Assembly: GCF_900100005.1 (NCBI RefSeq)
Contig: NZ_FNEB01000009.1
Coordinates: forward strand, 1 to 64,000
Direction of reading: 5' to 3'
From: Lutimaribacter saemankumensis
GTDB taxonomy: Bacteria; Pseudomonadota; Alphaproteobacteria; Rhodobacterales; Rhodobacteraceae
Length of the DNA stretch: 64,000 nt
This document shows positions 28,270 through 36,923 of this stretch, in pieces. The number at the start of each line of letters is the position of its first letter. The first letter of the stretch is position 1. The position numbers were made by a program, and so were the translations under genes. Under the pieces are notes generated by a model that was not told the DNA's origin, did no database searches, and saw nothing but the letters and a program-made list of their open reading frames with translations.

Positions 28270-28905
28270 TCATCCTTTCAGAAAGGCGGCCATGTGCAGC
28301 GCGGACTGTGCAGGGTCGCGGTCAAATTCTTGCGATACCGGGCAGGCGCGGCGCACGAGACAGCCATTTTGCAGACAATCCGCTCCTTCGGGGCTGGCAA
28401 TATGGGCCTTGCAGGCCGCCACATCGTAAGGCGCGCCTTCGCGCAGTGCTCCGACCGGGCAGGCATCGGCACAGGGGCGCGCGCAGGGCGGGCAGGGCGA
28501 TGGGGCAGGGGCGGGCAGCGCGATACGGCCCGGCAGGATCAGGGCCCCGCGAAACGAGATCATCATGCCCGCACGGACATGCACAAGCATGCCGACCGGG
28601 CTTTGGTAACTTTGTCCGCTGTCCAGGGCCCATTGCAGGAACGGCTGGTAGGGCGGGCCGCCAAAGGGAAACGTGGCCTCGGCGGCAAATTCTTGCGCCA
28701 GCGTGCCCAGAACCCGCGTCGACCAGCGATCGACCGGATCGGGCGCCCCATCGGCATATTCGGGCGATGCAGTGAAGACCGGCCAGAAATCCGGCCCGGC
28801 GCCGATTAGGATCAGGCTGCGGGCCGGCGCATCCAGCGCCACACCCCCCATCTGGATCAATCCGAACGGGGCAATCGCTGCCTCGATCTGCGCCAGCGTG
28901 GTCAC
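28270..28905 (-). CDS. 4Fe-4S cluster protein, function unknown (GTG start)
   Basis: 211 residues from GTG at 28905, overlapping the argB stop as GTGA; an in-frame ATG further upstream lies inside argB. The C-terminal third holds a cysteine-rich region: [15 protein letters not shown] at about 145-159 and later Cys in AACKAH, DCLQNGC and ACPV, enough for one or two 4Fe-4S clusters. The arrangement recalls the ferredoxin part of QueG-type reductases, without its B12 domain. No reaction can be assigned. Next to argB and a SixA-like gene. Confidence 0.75.
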   Translation of the reverse strand: MTTLAQIEAAIAPFGLIQMGGVALDAPARSLILIGAGPDFWPVFTASPEYADGAPDPVDRWSTRVLGTLAQEFAAEATFPFGGPPYQPFLQWALDSGQSYQSPVGMLVHVRAGMMISFRGALILPGRIALPAPAPSPCPPCARPCADACPVGALREGAPYDVAACKAHIASPEGADCLQNGCLVRRACPVSQEFDRDPAQSALHMAAFLKG

Positions 28906-29786
28906 TTGCGCGGCGGCAGGTTGCGCGGCTTGATGAGAGAGCCCGACCCGTGTTCGGTGAACAGTTCCAGAAGACATGCATTGGGCACACGGCCATCGAT
29001 GATCACGACGCCGCGCACACCCTCGGCAATCGCGGAAAGCGCGGTCTGTGTCTTGGGGATCATGCCGCCGGCGATCACGCCTTCTTCGGTCATGGCGGTG
29101 ACGTCTTCGGGGGTCAGTTCGGTCACGACCTCTCCGGCGGCGTTCTTGACGCCCGGCACGTCCGTCAGCAGCAGCAGACGGTCGGCTTTCAGCGCGCCGG
29201 CAATCGCGCCCGCAGCCGTGTCGCCGTTGACGTTGAATGTCTCGTTCTCTCCGAACCCGGTGCCAAGCGGCGCCACCACCGGGATGATGCCGGCCGCGAA
29301 CAGATCATGCAGCACCTGCGGATTCATCTTGGTAGGCCGGCCGACAAAGCCGAGTTCGGGATCGTCGGGTTCGCAGATCATCAGGTTGGCGTCCTTGCCG
29401 CTCAGCCCGACGCCACGGCCGCCCTGCTGGTTGATCGCCTGAACGATGCGCTTGTTCACAAGCCCGGTCAGCACCATTTCGACCACTTCGACCGTGGCCT
29501 TGTCGGTCACGCGCTTGCCGCGCACGAATTCCGACTCGATGCCCAGACGTCCCAGCATGTCGTTGATCATCGGCCCGCCGCCATGCACGACCACCGGGTT
29601 CAATCCGACCTGCCGCATCAGGACGATGTCGCGGGCGAATTCGTCCATTGCCTCGTCGTCGCCCATGGCGTTGCCGCCGAATTTCACGACGACGATCGCG
29701 CCGGTGTAGCGTTGCAGATAGGGCAGCGCCTCGGAGAGCGTGCGCGCGGTGGCGATCCAGTCGCGGTTCATCGTCTGTTTTCTCAT
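28902..29786 (-). CDS. argB: Acetylglutamate kinase
   Basis: 294 residues. It phosphorylates N-acetylglutamate in arginine synthesis. Visible: [11 protein letters not shown] at about 33-43, [17 protein letters not shown] at about 66-82 and [14 protein letters not shown]. The N-terminus ([15 protein letters not shown]) fits the arginine-sensitive class. Start ATG 29786 is used; Met6 is an alternative. In alphaproteobacteria argB is normally next to engB; here dabAB, LysR and an SDR lie between. Confidence 0.96.
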   Translation of the reverse strand: MRKQTMNRDWIATARTLSEALPYLQRYTGAIVVVKFGGNAMGDDEAMDEFARDIVLMRQVGLNPVVVHGGGPMINDMLGRLGIESEFVRGKRVTDKATVEVVEMVLTGLVNKRIVQAINQQGGRGVGLSGKDANLMICEPDDPELGFVGRPTKMNPQVLHDLFAAGIIPVVAPLGTGFGENETFNVNGDTAAGAIAGALKADRLLLLTDVPGVKNAAGEVVTELTPEDVTAMTEEGVIAGGMIPKTQTALSAIAEGVRGVVIIDGRVPNACLLELFTEHGSGSLIKPRNLPPRK

Positions 29787-29810
29787 CCCTTGCGTCCCTC
29801 TTGGCAGCCT

Positions 29811-29839
29811 GTGTTAGCCTTTGGCGCGGCCCGTGCCAA
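29811..29839 (-). promoter_or_regulatory. Predicted sigma-70-type promoter of argB
   Basis: On the minus strand TTGGCA (29839-29834), 17 bp, TAACAC (29816-29811), giving a start of transcription about 20 bp before argB. It shares the 118-bp divergent region with the SDR gene. Confidence 0.45.
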
Positions 29840-29904
29840 GTCCGCGTTGCAAGTACCCGGCGCGGTGCTAGGTTGACCGCACAGAGGCAAAGGAGCGAAA
29901 GCCC

Positions 29905-30639
29905 ATGAGCGAGCGGCAAAAGACACTATTGTTGACAGGCGCAAGCCGGGGCATCGGCCACGCGACCGTGCGGCGTTTCAACCGCGAGGGCTGGCGGGTG
30001 ATCACCTGCTCGCGCCAACCCTTCCCCGAGGAATGTCCCTGGGGCGGTGGTGCCGAAAACCATGTGCAAATCGACCTTGCGAACCCTTCGGATGTTATCG
30101 AAAAGGTCGAAATGATCCGCGACAGGCTGGACGGCAAACTGGATGCGCTGGTCAACAATGCGGGTATTTCGCCGAAAGGGCCCGATGGCGCGCGGCTCAA
30201 CACGATCGACACCGACCTCAAGACATGGGGGCATGTGTTCCACGTCAATTTCTTTTCGTCGGTCGTTCTTGCGCGCGGATTGAAAGAGGAACTTGCCGCC
30301 GCAAAGGGGGCGGTTGTCAACGTGACGTCCATCGCCGGGAACGAGGTACACCCGTTTGCAGGTGCGGCCTATGCCACGTCCAAGGCCGCCCTCAAGGCGC
30401 TGACGCGGGAAATGGCGCATGATTTCGGCCCATTGGGCGTGCGGGTCAATGCCATCGCGCCGGGTGAGATCGAAACCGCGATCCTCAGCCCCGGAACCGA
30501 GAAGCTGGCCGAGAAACTGCCCTTGCGGCGGCTTGGCCAGCCCGAGGAAGTGGCCGCCACGATCTTTTTCCTCTGTTCCTCGGAAAGCTCCTACATTTCC
30601 GGGACCGAGATCGAGATCAATGGCGGCCAGCACGTCTGA
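29905..30639 (+). CDS. Short-chain dehydrogenase/reductase
   Basis: 244 residues. NAD(P)-binding TGASRGIG at about 11-18, NNAG (about 88-91), catalytic Ser in VTSIAG, and YATSKAA with catalytic Tyr/Lys at about 153-157 show a complete classical SDR. The C-terminus SGTEIEINGGQHV is typical. Substrate unknown. It is divergent from argB and convergent with dabA. Confidence 0.9.
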   Translation: MSERQKTLLLTGASRGIGHATVRRFNREGWRVITCSRQPFPEECPWGGGAENHVQIDLANPSDVIEKVEMIRDRLDGKLDALVNNAGISPKGPDGARLNTIDTDLKTWGHVFHVNFFSSVVLARGLKEELAAAKGAVVNVTSIAGNEVHPFAGAAYATSKAALKALTREMAHDFGPLGVRVNAIAPGEIETAILSPGTEKLAEKLPLRRLGQPEEVAATIFFLCSSESSYISGTEIEINGGQHV

Positions 30640-30645
30640 GAAGCC

Positions 30646-33012
30646 TCAGGCCACGCGCGCATCCTGCTGCTCTGCCGCGTCCAAGGGGCGCCATGAGCCG
30701 CCTTCGTAGCGGTCGACGATCTGCCCGGCATCGTCCATGCGCAGCAGCGCAAGCCAGCCGTTGTCGAACAGCGCCCGCAGCCCGTCGTGCCTGTCAAGCA
30801 CAACCTTGATCGCCTGGCGCGGCGCGGCCATGACGACGCTCAGCCGTTCGGGCGTGTGGCGCAGCGCGTCACCGTCATGGACGGATTGCAGGGGCAGGCC
30901 CACGCGCAGCATCCCGCCGTTACCTTCGACCACACCGATGCCGCCGGTGACGTTGTGCAGCAGCTTGTTGCCGGCGCCGAATGCCTCGGGCGCGACGGAC
31001 GAGCCGTAATATTGCAGCGAAATCCAGCTCGCCACCACGACCGGGGCCGTCATGATCAGTTCCAGCGTGGCAAAGTTGCGGTCGGCCTTCCAATCATAGT
31101 CGTGCAGGAAGACGCGCCCGCCCAGGTCGCTACCGGCCGTGCTGTGCCGGGGGGCGGCGATGAAGGCGTTGCAGCCGGCCAGCCCCCATTCCGGGCGCAG
31201 CTCGGACCAGTCCGCACCGCGCCGCGCCAGGTCGGCCCCGTTGCCACCGCGCGGCAAACGTGCCGCCCGTTCGCCGCGTGCGGCCTGGCCCGCGACGGCC
31301 AAAGCGCTGCGCAACCGGGCGATGTCGGCGCCGTGCGCGTGGCTGGGCGCATCGCCGAAGATCGTGACCTCGTCAGACACCGTGTCGTGCAACCCGGCAA
31401 GGAACAGCGTGTCTTCCGGGATTTCGAGCCCTTCGGCGACAAGGCCCGCCCGCACTTCGGCATCGTTCAGAAGCGCGGCGAGCAACCGTGCGTTCACGTC
31501 GCCCGCATGCCCGCCACAGGCCCCGCATTGCAGGGCGCTGGCATGGGGCGCGTTCGTCACGTGGGCGCCGTGCCCGGCGATCAGGACCAACCGTGCAAAC
31601 CCATCCGTCAGCGACATCGCACGGAGGATCTGCGCCGCCGCGGCGATCCGGTCGGCCAATGGCAGGTCGAGCGTCGGCGCCGGATCGGAGCCAACCGCCT
31701 TGTGGCCCGTAAGCGAGTCCTTCAGCAGCTTTCCGATATACAAGGGGCCCGCCGCCTCGACGAAGGCAAAGGCCGACACGGCAGCCATCTTGAATCGTCC
31801 CCAGGCCCGCACGCCCCGCCTGCGGATGCGCTCGGCGGTTTCACCCGCTGCATCCGCCGACGCGGTCACAATCGCGGGTTTCAGCAGCACCGGCGCGCGC
31901 GCTTCGACGACGTCCGACGCATGGCCGCGATGGGCCGTTGCAAGCCCGAAAAATCCCGCAAAGCCGATCGTGCGGATGCCACTATCCGCCCGTTCCAGCG
32001 CGCGCCGCAACACTTCGGAGCGCACGTCGATGCAGAACGCGGCCTGGATCGCCGGACGATCCGTTTCGTCCGACGCGGCGGGTGTCACCTTTGCCGCCAA
32101 AGCGCGTTCTGCGGCGCGGTCCGATGCGTCCTGCAATGCAGCGTCTGTCAGGTCGTCGTCGCTTGCGGTCAGCGGCCTTGCGTAGTCGGACAGCGCGGCC
32201 TCCCAGTCTGCGGCGACCTGCGCCTTGAACTGATCGAAAAGCGCCACTTCCCATGCCAGACGTATCACCAGCATCTCGAACAGCGTGTTGTCCTGTCCGC
32301 CGTCGCGTTCCGCCAGCCAGCCAAGGTGCCGGGCGTACTGGCCCCAGCCTTCGAGCGTCGCCAGAAGCCGGTGGAAATAAAGCGGCGCCGCCTCGGCCGA
32401 AACCCCAAGCGCATCACAGCACCGCAGAAAGGCCAGGCGCGGTTCGTCCGGCAGGGCGGCGACCCGTGCGGCAAAGCCGGGAACGCCGGCGATACCGGGC
32501 GTCAGGTCGCGGCTGGCAAAGGCTTTCCACGCCGTGTAGGCGCCGCTGTCGGGCGCGGGCCAGAACGCCTGCCCCTTGTCGAAATGCACGGCAGCCCAGG
32601 CCCCGATACGGTCGGCGACGAACTCGGCCCAACCGATACCGGTGGCATCCTGTGCAAGATCGACCACATTCGGCAGGGCGCGCGCCGGAGGTGCCTCGCG
32701 ATAGGCGCCGGAACGCAGCGCCGCCGGGCTCAGCCCGTGGGATGCGGCGGCGGCGTCCAGGTCGGCTTCGGTGATCCCGCCGGTGTTGATCCGCTTGGCG
32801 ATTGCCGTGCGGTCGGGGAAAATCCGCAGCCCGGCCACTTTGGCCATGCGCGCGGCGGTCAGCGCGCGGTGCTCGCCGGCCTGGCCCAGGAACGGGTTGA
32901 CCGCGACAGTGGCTTCGAGAGCGAAAGCCGGGGGGATTTGCGCTGCGGCATCCTGCGCGGCGGCGAACAGTTCGAGCGAAGGCCCGGAAAAGTGAAAGGT
33001 CGGTGCAGTCAT
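30646..33012 (-). CDS. dabA: Inorganic carbon transporter subunit DabA (UPF0753/DUF2309)
   Basis: 788 residues. DabA is a zinc protein related to beta-carbonic anhydrases that with DabB traps CO2 as bicarbonate using the membrane potential. Candidate zinc and active-site residues are Cys327 and Asp329 (FCIDVRSE), His481 (HGAHVTN) and Cys496 (LQCGACGGH). The 15-residue His-Cys spacing equals that of Halothiobacillus DabA2. It lies 4 nt after dabB. Full length, with no frameshift. No carboxysome or Rubisco genes are in the window. Confidence 0.93.
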   Translation of the reverse strand: MTAPTFHFSGPSLELFAAAQDAAAQIPPAFALEATVAVNPFLGQAGEHRALTAARMAKVAGLRIFPDRTAIAKRINTGGITEADLDAAAASHGLSPAALRSGAYREAPPARALPNVVDLAQDATGIGWAEFVADRIGAWAAVHFDKGQAFWPAPDSGAYTAWKAFASRDLTPGIAGVPGFAARVAALPDEPRLAFLRCCDALGVSAEAAPLYFHRLLATLEGWGQYARHLGWLAERDGGQDNTLFEMLVIRLAWEVALFDQFKAQVAADWEAALSDYARPLTASDDDLTDAALQDASDRAAERALAAKVTPAASDETDRPAIQAAFCIDVRSEVLRRALERADSGIRTIGFAGFFGLATAHRGHASDVVEARAPVLLKPAIVTASADAAGETAERIRRRGVRAWGRFKMAAVSAFAFVEAAGPLYIGKLLKDSLTGHKAVGSDPAPTLDLPLADRIAAAAQILRAMSLTDGFARLVLIAGHGAHVTNAPHASALQCGACGGHAGDVNARLLAALLNDAEVRAGLVAEGLEIPEDTLFLAGLHDTVSDEVTIFGDAPSHAHGADIARLRSALAVAGQAARGERAARLPRGGNGADLARRGADWSELRPEWGLAGCNAFIAAPRHSTAGSDLGGRVFLHDYDWKADRNFATLELIMTAPVVVASWISLQYYGSSVAPEAFGAGNKLLHNVTGGIGVVEGNGGMLRVGLPLQSVHDGDALRHTPERLSVVMAAPRQAIKVVLDRHDGLRALFDNGWLALLRMDDAGQIVDRYEGGSWRPLDAAEQQDARVA

Positions 33013-33016
33013 TGTC

Positions 33017-34567
33017 TTATCCTTTCGTTGCGCGCCAATGGCCGGTCAGCCGATCGGTCAAAGCGTTGAAATAGAGCCCGTTCATCAGGTGAACGCGCAG
33101 CCCCGCGGCTGCGGGATGCCCGGCCCAAAGGGGAAAGGTGGCTTGTGCGACAGCTGCCAGCGCAAAGCTGGAAACCGCCAGCACGATCGCTGCCCAGATC
33201 AGCCCGTCGGGCTGCGGCGGGTTGGGCAGGGTGTCTGCCGACAACGCAACCGCGCCGGTCTGCAGCGTGAAATAGGCCAGCGTGGCCGCGCCCGACATCG
33301 CCGCCGTCCGCCATGTCAGCGGCCAGGGCGCCAGATCGGCCAGGCCCTGCGCGATCAGGTAGGCCACACCGAAAATCAGGATCGCGCCCAGGGCGACCAT
33401 CTGCGGCGGCTTGTCCCAGAACCCGAACCCGGCGCCGACCAGCACGTAGATGCCGATGGCGATGGCAAAGGCCCGGCCGACCGCGCGCAGGTCGGGCACC
33501 GCCACTGGACCAGGCCGCCGGATCGCAGCCACCTGTTCGACCGCCCCGCCCGAAGACAGGAACGCATGTGCCTTGTAAAGCGAATGCGCCACGATATGCA
33601 GCAGCGCCAGGGGGAACAGCGCCAGCCCGCATTGCAGCACCATGAAGCCCATCTGCGCACAGGTCGACCATGCCAGGGCCGTTTTCACCGCCGGTTGCGT
33701 CAGCGCGACCGCTGCCCCTACCAATGCGCTGAACCCGCCGATCAGCGCCAGCAACGCCAGCACACCGGGGGCCGCCAGAAGGACATCGGCGAACCGGATC
33801 AGAAGGAAACCACCGGCATTCACCACGCCCGCATGCAGCAGCGCCGACACCGGGGTGGGGGCCTCCATAACCTCGGTCAACCAGCCATGGGTGGGGATCA
33901 GGGCGGATTTGAACACGGCCGCCACCGCCAGAAGGATCGCGACGATCCAGACAGTGCCGGGCACGTCACCCATCCGCGCCATCTCGGCGATCGTGGCGAT
34001 ATCGGCCGTGCCGAACCCTGCGATCATCAGGCCCGCGGCCCCCAGAAGCGCGCCGCTGCCGATGATCCCGCTGACGGTTTTCTTGCGCGCCGCCCGCTGG
34101 GCGCGGGGACGGTCGGGGTAGAACAGCAGCAACCGGTGCAGGCCGACGCCCACGGCGACCCATGCCAGGGCAAGCTGGACAAGGTTACCCGCGCTGACCA
34201 GCAGCAGCACATAGGCGAGCGTTGCCGTAAGAACCGACATGAACCGGCCCTGCCGTGCCTCGCCGTCCAGCGCGGTGCGCGAAAACCGCAACACGATCCA
34301 GCCGACGAACGACACGGTCAGGATCATCGCAACGGATACGATGTCGGTCCGCGCCGACAGGCCGATCCCGGCAATGCCGAGAACCGGGCTGGTGGACGGT
34401 CCCTGCAATGCCAGCAGGATGGCCGATCCGACCGATGTCGCGACGGCGAAAAGCGCGGCGATCTCCGGCAGGCGCAGGCGGCTGTGGGCGCGCGGAACCG
34501 CGCGCAGGCCAAGATCCAGCGCGACCAGCAGCAGGATTAACGGGACGATCAGGGGCAGCAAGCTCAT
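33017..34567 (-). CDS. dabB: Inorganic carbon transporter membrane subunit DabB
   Basis: 516 residues, about 13-14 membrane segments, of the NuoL/MrpA family of proton-translocating antiporter-like proteins. The core motif THGWLTEVMEAPTPVSALLHAGVVNAGGFLLIR (about 220-252) with conserved Lys/His/Glu supports cation coupling. It forms the energy-coupled partner of DabA, next on the same strand. Divergent from a LysR regulator. Confidence 0.9.
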   Translation of the reverse strand: MSLLPLIVPLILLLVALDLGLRAVPRAHSRLRLPEIAALFAVATSVGSAILLALQGPSTSPVLGIAGIGLSARTDIVSVAMILTVSFVGWIVLRFSRTALDGEARQGRFMSVLTATLAYVLLLVSAGNLVQLALAWVAVGVGLHRLLLFYPDRPRAQRAARKKTVSGIIGSGALLGAAGLMIAGFGTADIATIAEMARMGDVPGTVWIVAILLAVAAVFKSALIPTHGWLTEVMEAPTPVSALLHAGVVNAGGFLLIRFADVLLAAPGVLALLALIGGFSALVGAAVALTQPAVKTALAWSTCAQMGFMVLQCGLALFPLALLHIVAHSLYKAHAFLSSGGAVEQVAAIRRPGPVAVPDLRAVGRAFAIAIGIYVLVGAGFGFWDKPPQMVALGAILIFGVAYLIAQGLADLAPWPLTWRTAAMSGAATLAYFTLQTGAVALSADTLPNPPQPDGLIWAAIVLAVSSFALAAVAQATFPLWAGHPAAAGLRVHLMNGLYFNALTDRLTGHWRATKG

Positions 34568-34664
34568 CTATATCTCCACAATTGCGATTTCCGTGGGATG
34601 TAGCTGCACTGCGGCATGAATAAAAATACATTGTTTTTGCAATAACGTTCTGTTTTATGGATGC

Positions 34665-35549
34665 ATGATTGGCATCAACTACCACCATCTCCGCTATTTC
34701 CACGAGGTCGCGCATGAGGGAAACCTGACCCGCGCGGCCGGAAACCTGAACCTGTCGCAATCCGCTTTGTCCACGCAAATCAAGCAGTTGGAGGCGCGGC
34801 TCGGGCATGACCTGTTCACCCGAAAGGGCCGCCAGCTCGAATTGACCGAGGCCGGTCGGATCGCTCTCGACCATGCCGACCGGATATTCAGCGCGGGCGA
34901 CGAACTGCTTGCCACGTTGCAGCAAACCGGGGGCGGCCATCAGCCTCTTCGCGTGGGGGCGCTTTCGACGCTGTCACGGAACTTTCAGCTGCAATTCCTG
35001 CGTCCCGCCCTGGCCGATCCGTCCATCAACATCGTGCTCAGCTCGGGCAGCAGCGGGCTTTTGCTGCAGGCGTTGACCTCACTGGCGCTGGATGTGGTGC
35101 TGACGACGGAACCGCCGCACCGCGACAGCTTTTCCGACCTCGTGGCCCACCGCCTAGATGAACAGCCCGTGGGGCTTTATGGTGTGCCCGAGCGGCTGAA
35201 CCACCCCAGCCTTGCGGATACGCTGGCGGCCGAGCCAGTGATCCTGCCCACCGAAAGCTCGATCAGAACCGGGTTCGATGGCCTTGTTGCGCGGCTGGGC
35301 GTCGCCCCGCGCGTCGTGGCCGAGGTCGACGACATGGCCATGGTCCGCCTGCTTGCCCGCGAGGGTCTGGGCCTTGCGATCACGCCCGCCGTGGTTCTGG
35401 CCGACGAACTGGCGGCAGGCGTTCTTCGTCCGGCGCCGTTCGATCTGGACATCCAGGAAAGTTTCTACGCCGTCACGTTGCCCCGCAAGTTTCCGCATCC
35501 GGCATTGGCGCGCCTGTTACCGGGCGCGTCTATTCCAGTCCCGCGATGA
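34665..35549 (+). CDS. LysR-family regulator beside dabAB
   Basis: 294 residues. The N-terminal winged helix YHHLRYFHEVAHEGNLTRAAGNLNLSQSALSTQIKQLE (about 5-43) is a classic LysR start of the NhaR-like type; the effector domain follows from about 95. It is divergent from dabB across a 97-bp AT-rich gap (34568-34664) holding an AAAAATACATTGTTTTT-like imperfect dyad, a candidate operator. It probably controls dabBA, perhaps by carbon or pH status. The 3' end overlaps engB (convergent) by 20 bp. Confidence 0.9.
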   Translation: MIGINYHHLRYFHEVAHEGNLTRAAGNLNLSQSALSTQIKQLEARLGHDLFTRKGRQLELTEAGRIALDHADRIFSAGDELLATLQQTGGGHQPLRVGALSTLSRNFQLQFLRPALADPSINIVLSSGSSGLLLQALTSLALDVVLTTEPPHRDSFSDLVAHRLDEQPVGLYGVPERLNHPSLADTLAAEPVILPTESSIRTGFDGLVARLGVAPRVVAEVDDMAMVRLLAREGLGLAITPAVVLADELAAGVLRPAPFDLDIQESFYAVTLPRKFPHPALARLLPGASIPVPR

Positions 35550-36183
35550 TGGCGCGCAGCGTGGCGATGCCGTCGCCTTTTTCCGACGAGGTCAGGACCA
35601 GTTCGGGGTAGGCGGCAGGGTGTTTCGACAGTTTGTCCCGCACCTGCGCCAGCACCTTTTCGCGGTCCTTTTCCTTGACCTTGTCGGTCTTGGTCAGAAC
35701 CACCTGAAACGTCACCGCAGAACTGTCCAGCAGGGACATGATCTCTTCATCGACGGCTTTGACACCATGGCGCGCGTCAATCAGCACGAAAGCGCGGCGC
35801 AGGGTCTGCCGGCCCGACAAATACTGCTTGAGCAGCTTTTGCCATTTCTCGACCACCGGCAGCGGCGCGTTCGCATAGCCATAGCCGGGCAGGTCGACCA
35901 GGTAATGGGCATCGCCGATCGTGAAAAAGTTGATTTCCTGCGTACGCCCCGGCGTGTTCGACGCGCGCGCCAGGCCCTTGCGGCCGGTCAGCGCGTTGAT
36001 CAGTGTCGATTTGCCGACATTGGATCGCCCGGCAAAGCACACTTCGATCCTGTCGGCAGGCGGAAGCCCCGACATCGCGACCACGCCTTTCAGGAAATCG
36101 GACTGCGCGGCAAACAATTTTCGGCCCGACTCGATCAATGCGGGATCGTCGATTTCCGTCAGGGGAAAAGGGAGCTGCATCAC
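35530..36183 (-). CDS. engB: Ribosome-biogenesis GTPase EngB/YihA/YsxC
   Basis: 217 residues. GTPase motifs: G1 AGRSNVGKSTLINALTGRKG (about 51-70), G2 threonine in NTPGRTQEINFF, G3 DLPGYGYA, G4 TKTDK, G5 TSSEKGDG. It helps late 50S assembly. Its start overlaps the MOSC gene stop by 4 bp, in the conserved order yidC-MOSC-engB. Confidence 0.96.
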   Translation of the reverse strand: MMQLPFPLTEIDDPALIESGRKLFAAQSDFLKGVVAMSGLPPADRIEVCFAGRSNVGKSTLINALTGRKGLARASNTPGRTQEINFFTIGDAHYLVDLPGYGYANAPLPVVEKWQKLLKQYLSGRQTLRRAFVLIDARHGVKAVDEEIMSLLDSSAVTFQVVLTKTDKVKEKDREKVLAQVRDKLSKHPAAYPELVLTSSEKGDGIATLRAIIAGLE

Positions 36184-36923
36184 ATCACCTCAATCGTTGC
36201 GCCGACATGGACGTCGCCGCCGGATACCACACGCGCATAGACGCCGAAATCCTGATGACCCCAACCAGCGTTCAGCATCTGCAGGGTCGCGGCGTCACGT
36301 TGGCCGGTTTCGGGGTTGGCCTCGGTCGCGCGGCAACGGGTGATCCGCTCTTCGACGTGCAGGCGCGCGGTGCCGATCGCAATCTCACGCCCCACCATGT
36401 CGAATTCCTCCCAGGGGGCAAGCCCGTCCAGCCACAGGTTGCCGCGGAACCGCCGCTGATCCAGGTCCTGCCCCAGACGTTGTGACAAGGCCCGCAGCGA
36501 TGCAGCATTCAGGATCGAAACCGATGGGAACGGCGCATCCGACATGCCCGCATCCGGCGCGCGCACCACGCGCGACGGGGCCGGGCGTTCGGCAGGCCAC
36601 AGGGGCGCAATCCAGTCCAGCAGGCTTTGCGGCATCATGCCGGGATCGACGGTAAGATCGTCTTGATCGGGATGGTGCAACGTGATGGCGCCATCGGGCC
36701 CGGTACTGGCCGTCACGGCCATCAGCTTCGGTCCGCCGGCGCCGCGCAGAAACTCGGAACAGGGCCGCCAGCCGGTCGTGCCCATGGGGGCGCCCGCATG
36801 ATGCACAGCCCACGCGCGGTCCCCCGGAAATGGCCGGTCCGGTGTCAACGTGACGGCGTTCAGGGCCTCGGTCCCGATCCCCTTGATCGGGTGACGCCAG
36901 AGCGCCGTCACACGCGCCGTCAT
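36180..36923 (-). CDS. MOSC-domain protein
   Basis: 247 residues. MOSC beta-barrel features: an N-terminal RHPIKGIGTEALNAVTL stretch, FRGNLWLDGLAPWEEFDMVG at about 170-189, and Cys in ITRCRATEANPETGQRD at about 204-220, the place of the functional cysteine in molybdenum-cofactor sulfurase domains. The role may be sulfur carriage; the partner is unknown. ATGA overlaps with yidC before and engB after. Confidence 0.9.
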   Translation of the reverse strand: MTARVTALWRHPIKGIGTEALNAVTLTPDRPFPGDRAWAVHHAGAPMGTTGWRPCSEFLRGAGGPKLMAVTASTGPDGAITLHHPDQDDLTVDPGMMPQSLLDWIAPLWPAERPAPSRVVRAPDAGMSDAPFPSVSILNAASLRALSQRLGQDLDQRRFRGNLWLDGLAPWEEFDMVGREIAIGTARLHVEERITRCRATEANPETGQRDAATLQMLNAGWGHQDFGVYARVVSGGDVHVGATIEVM

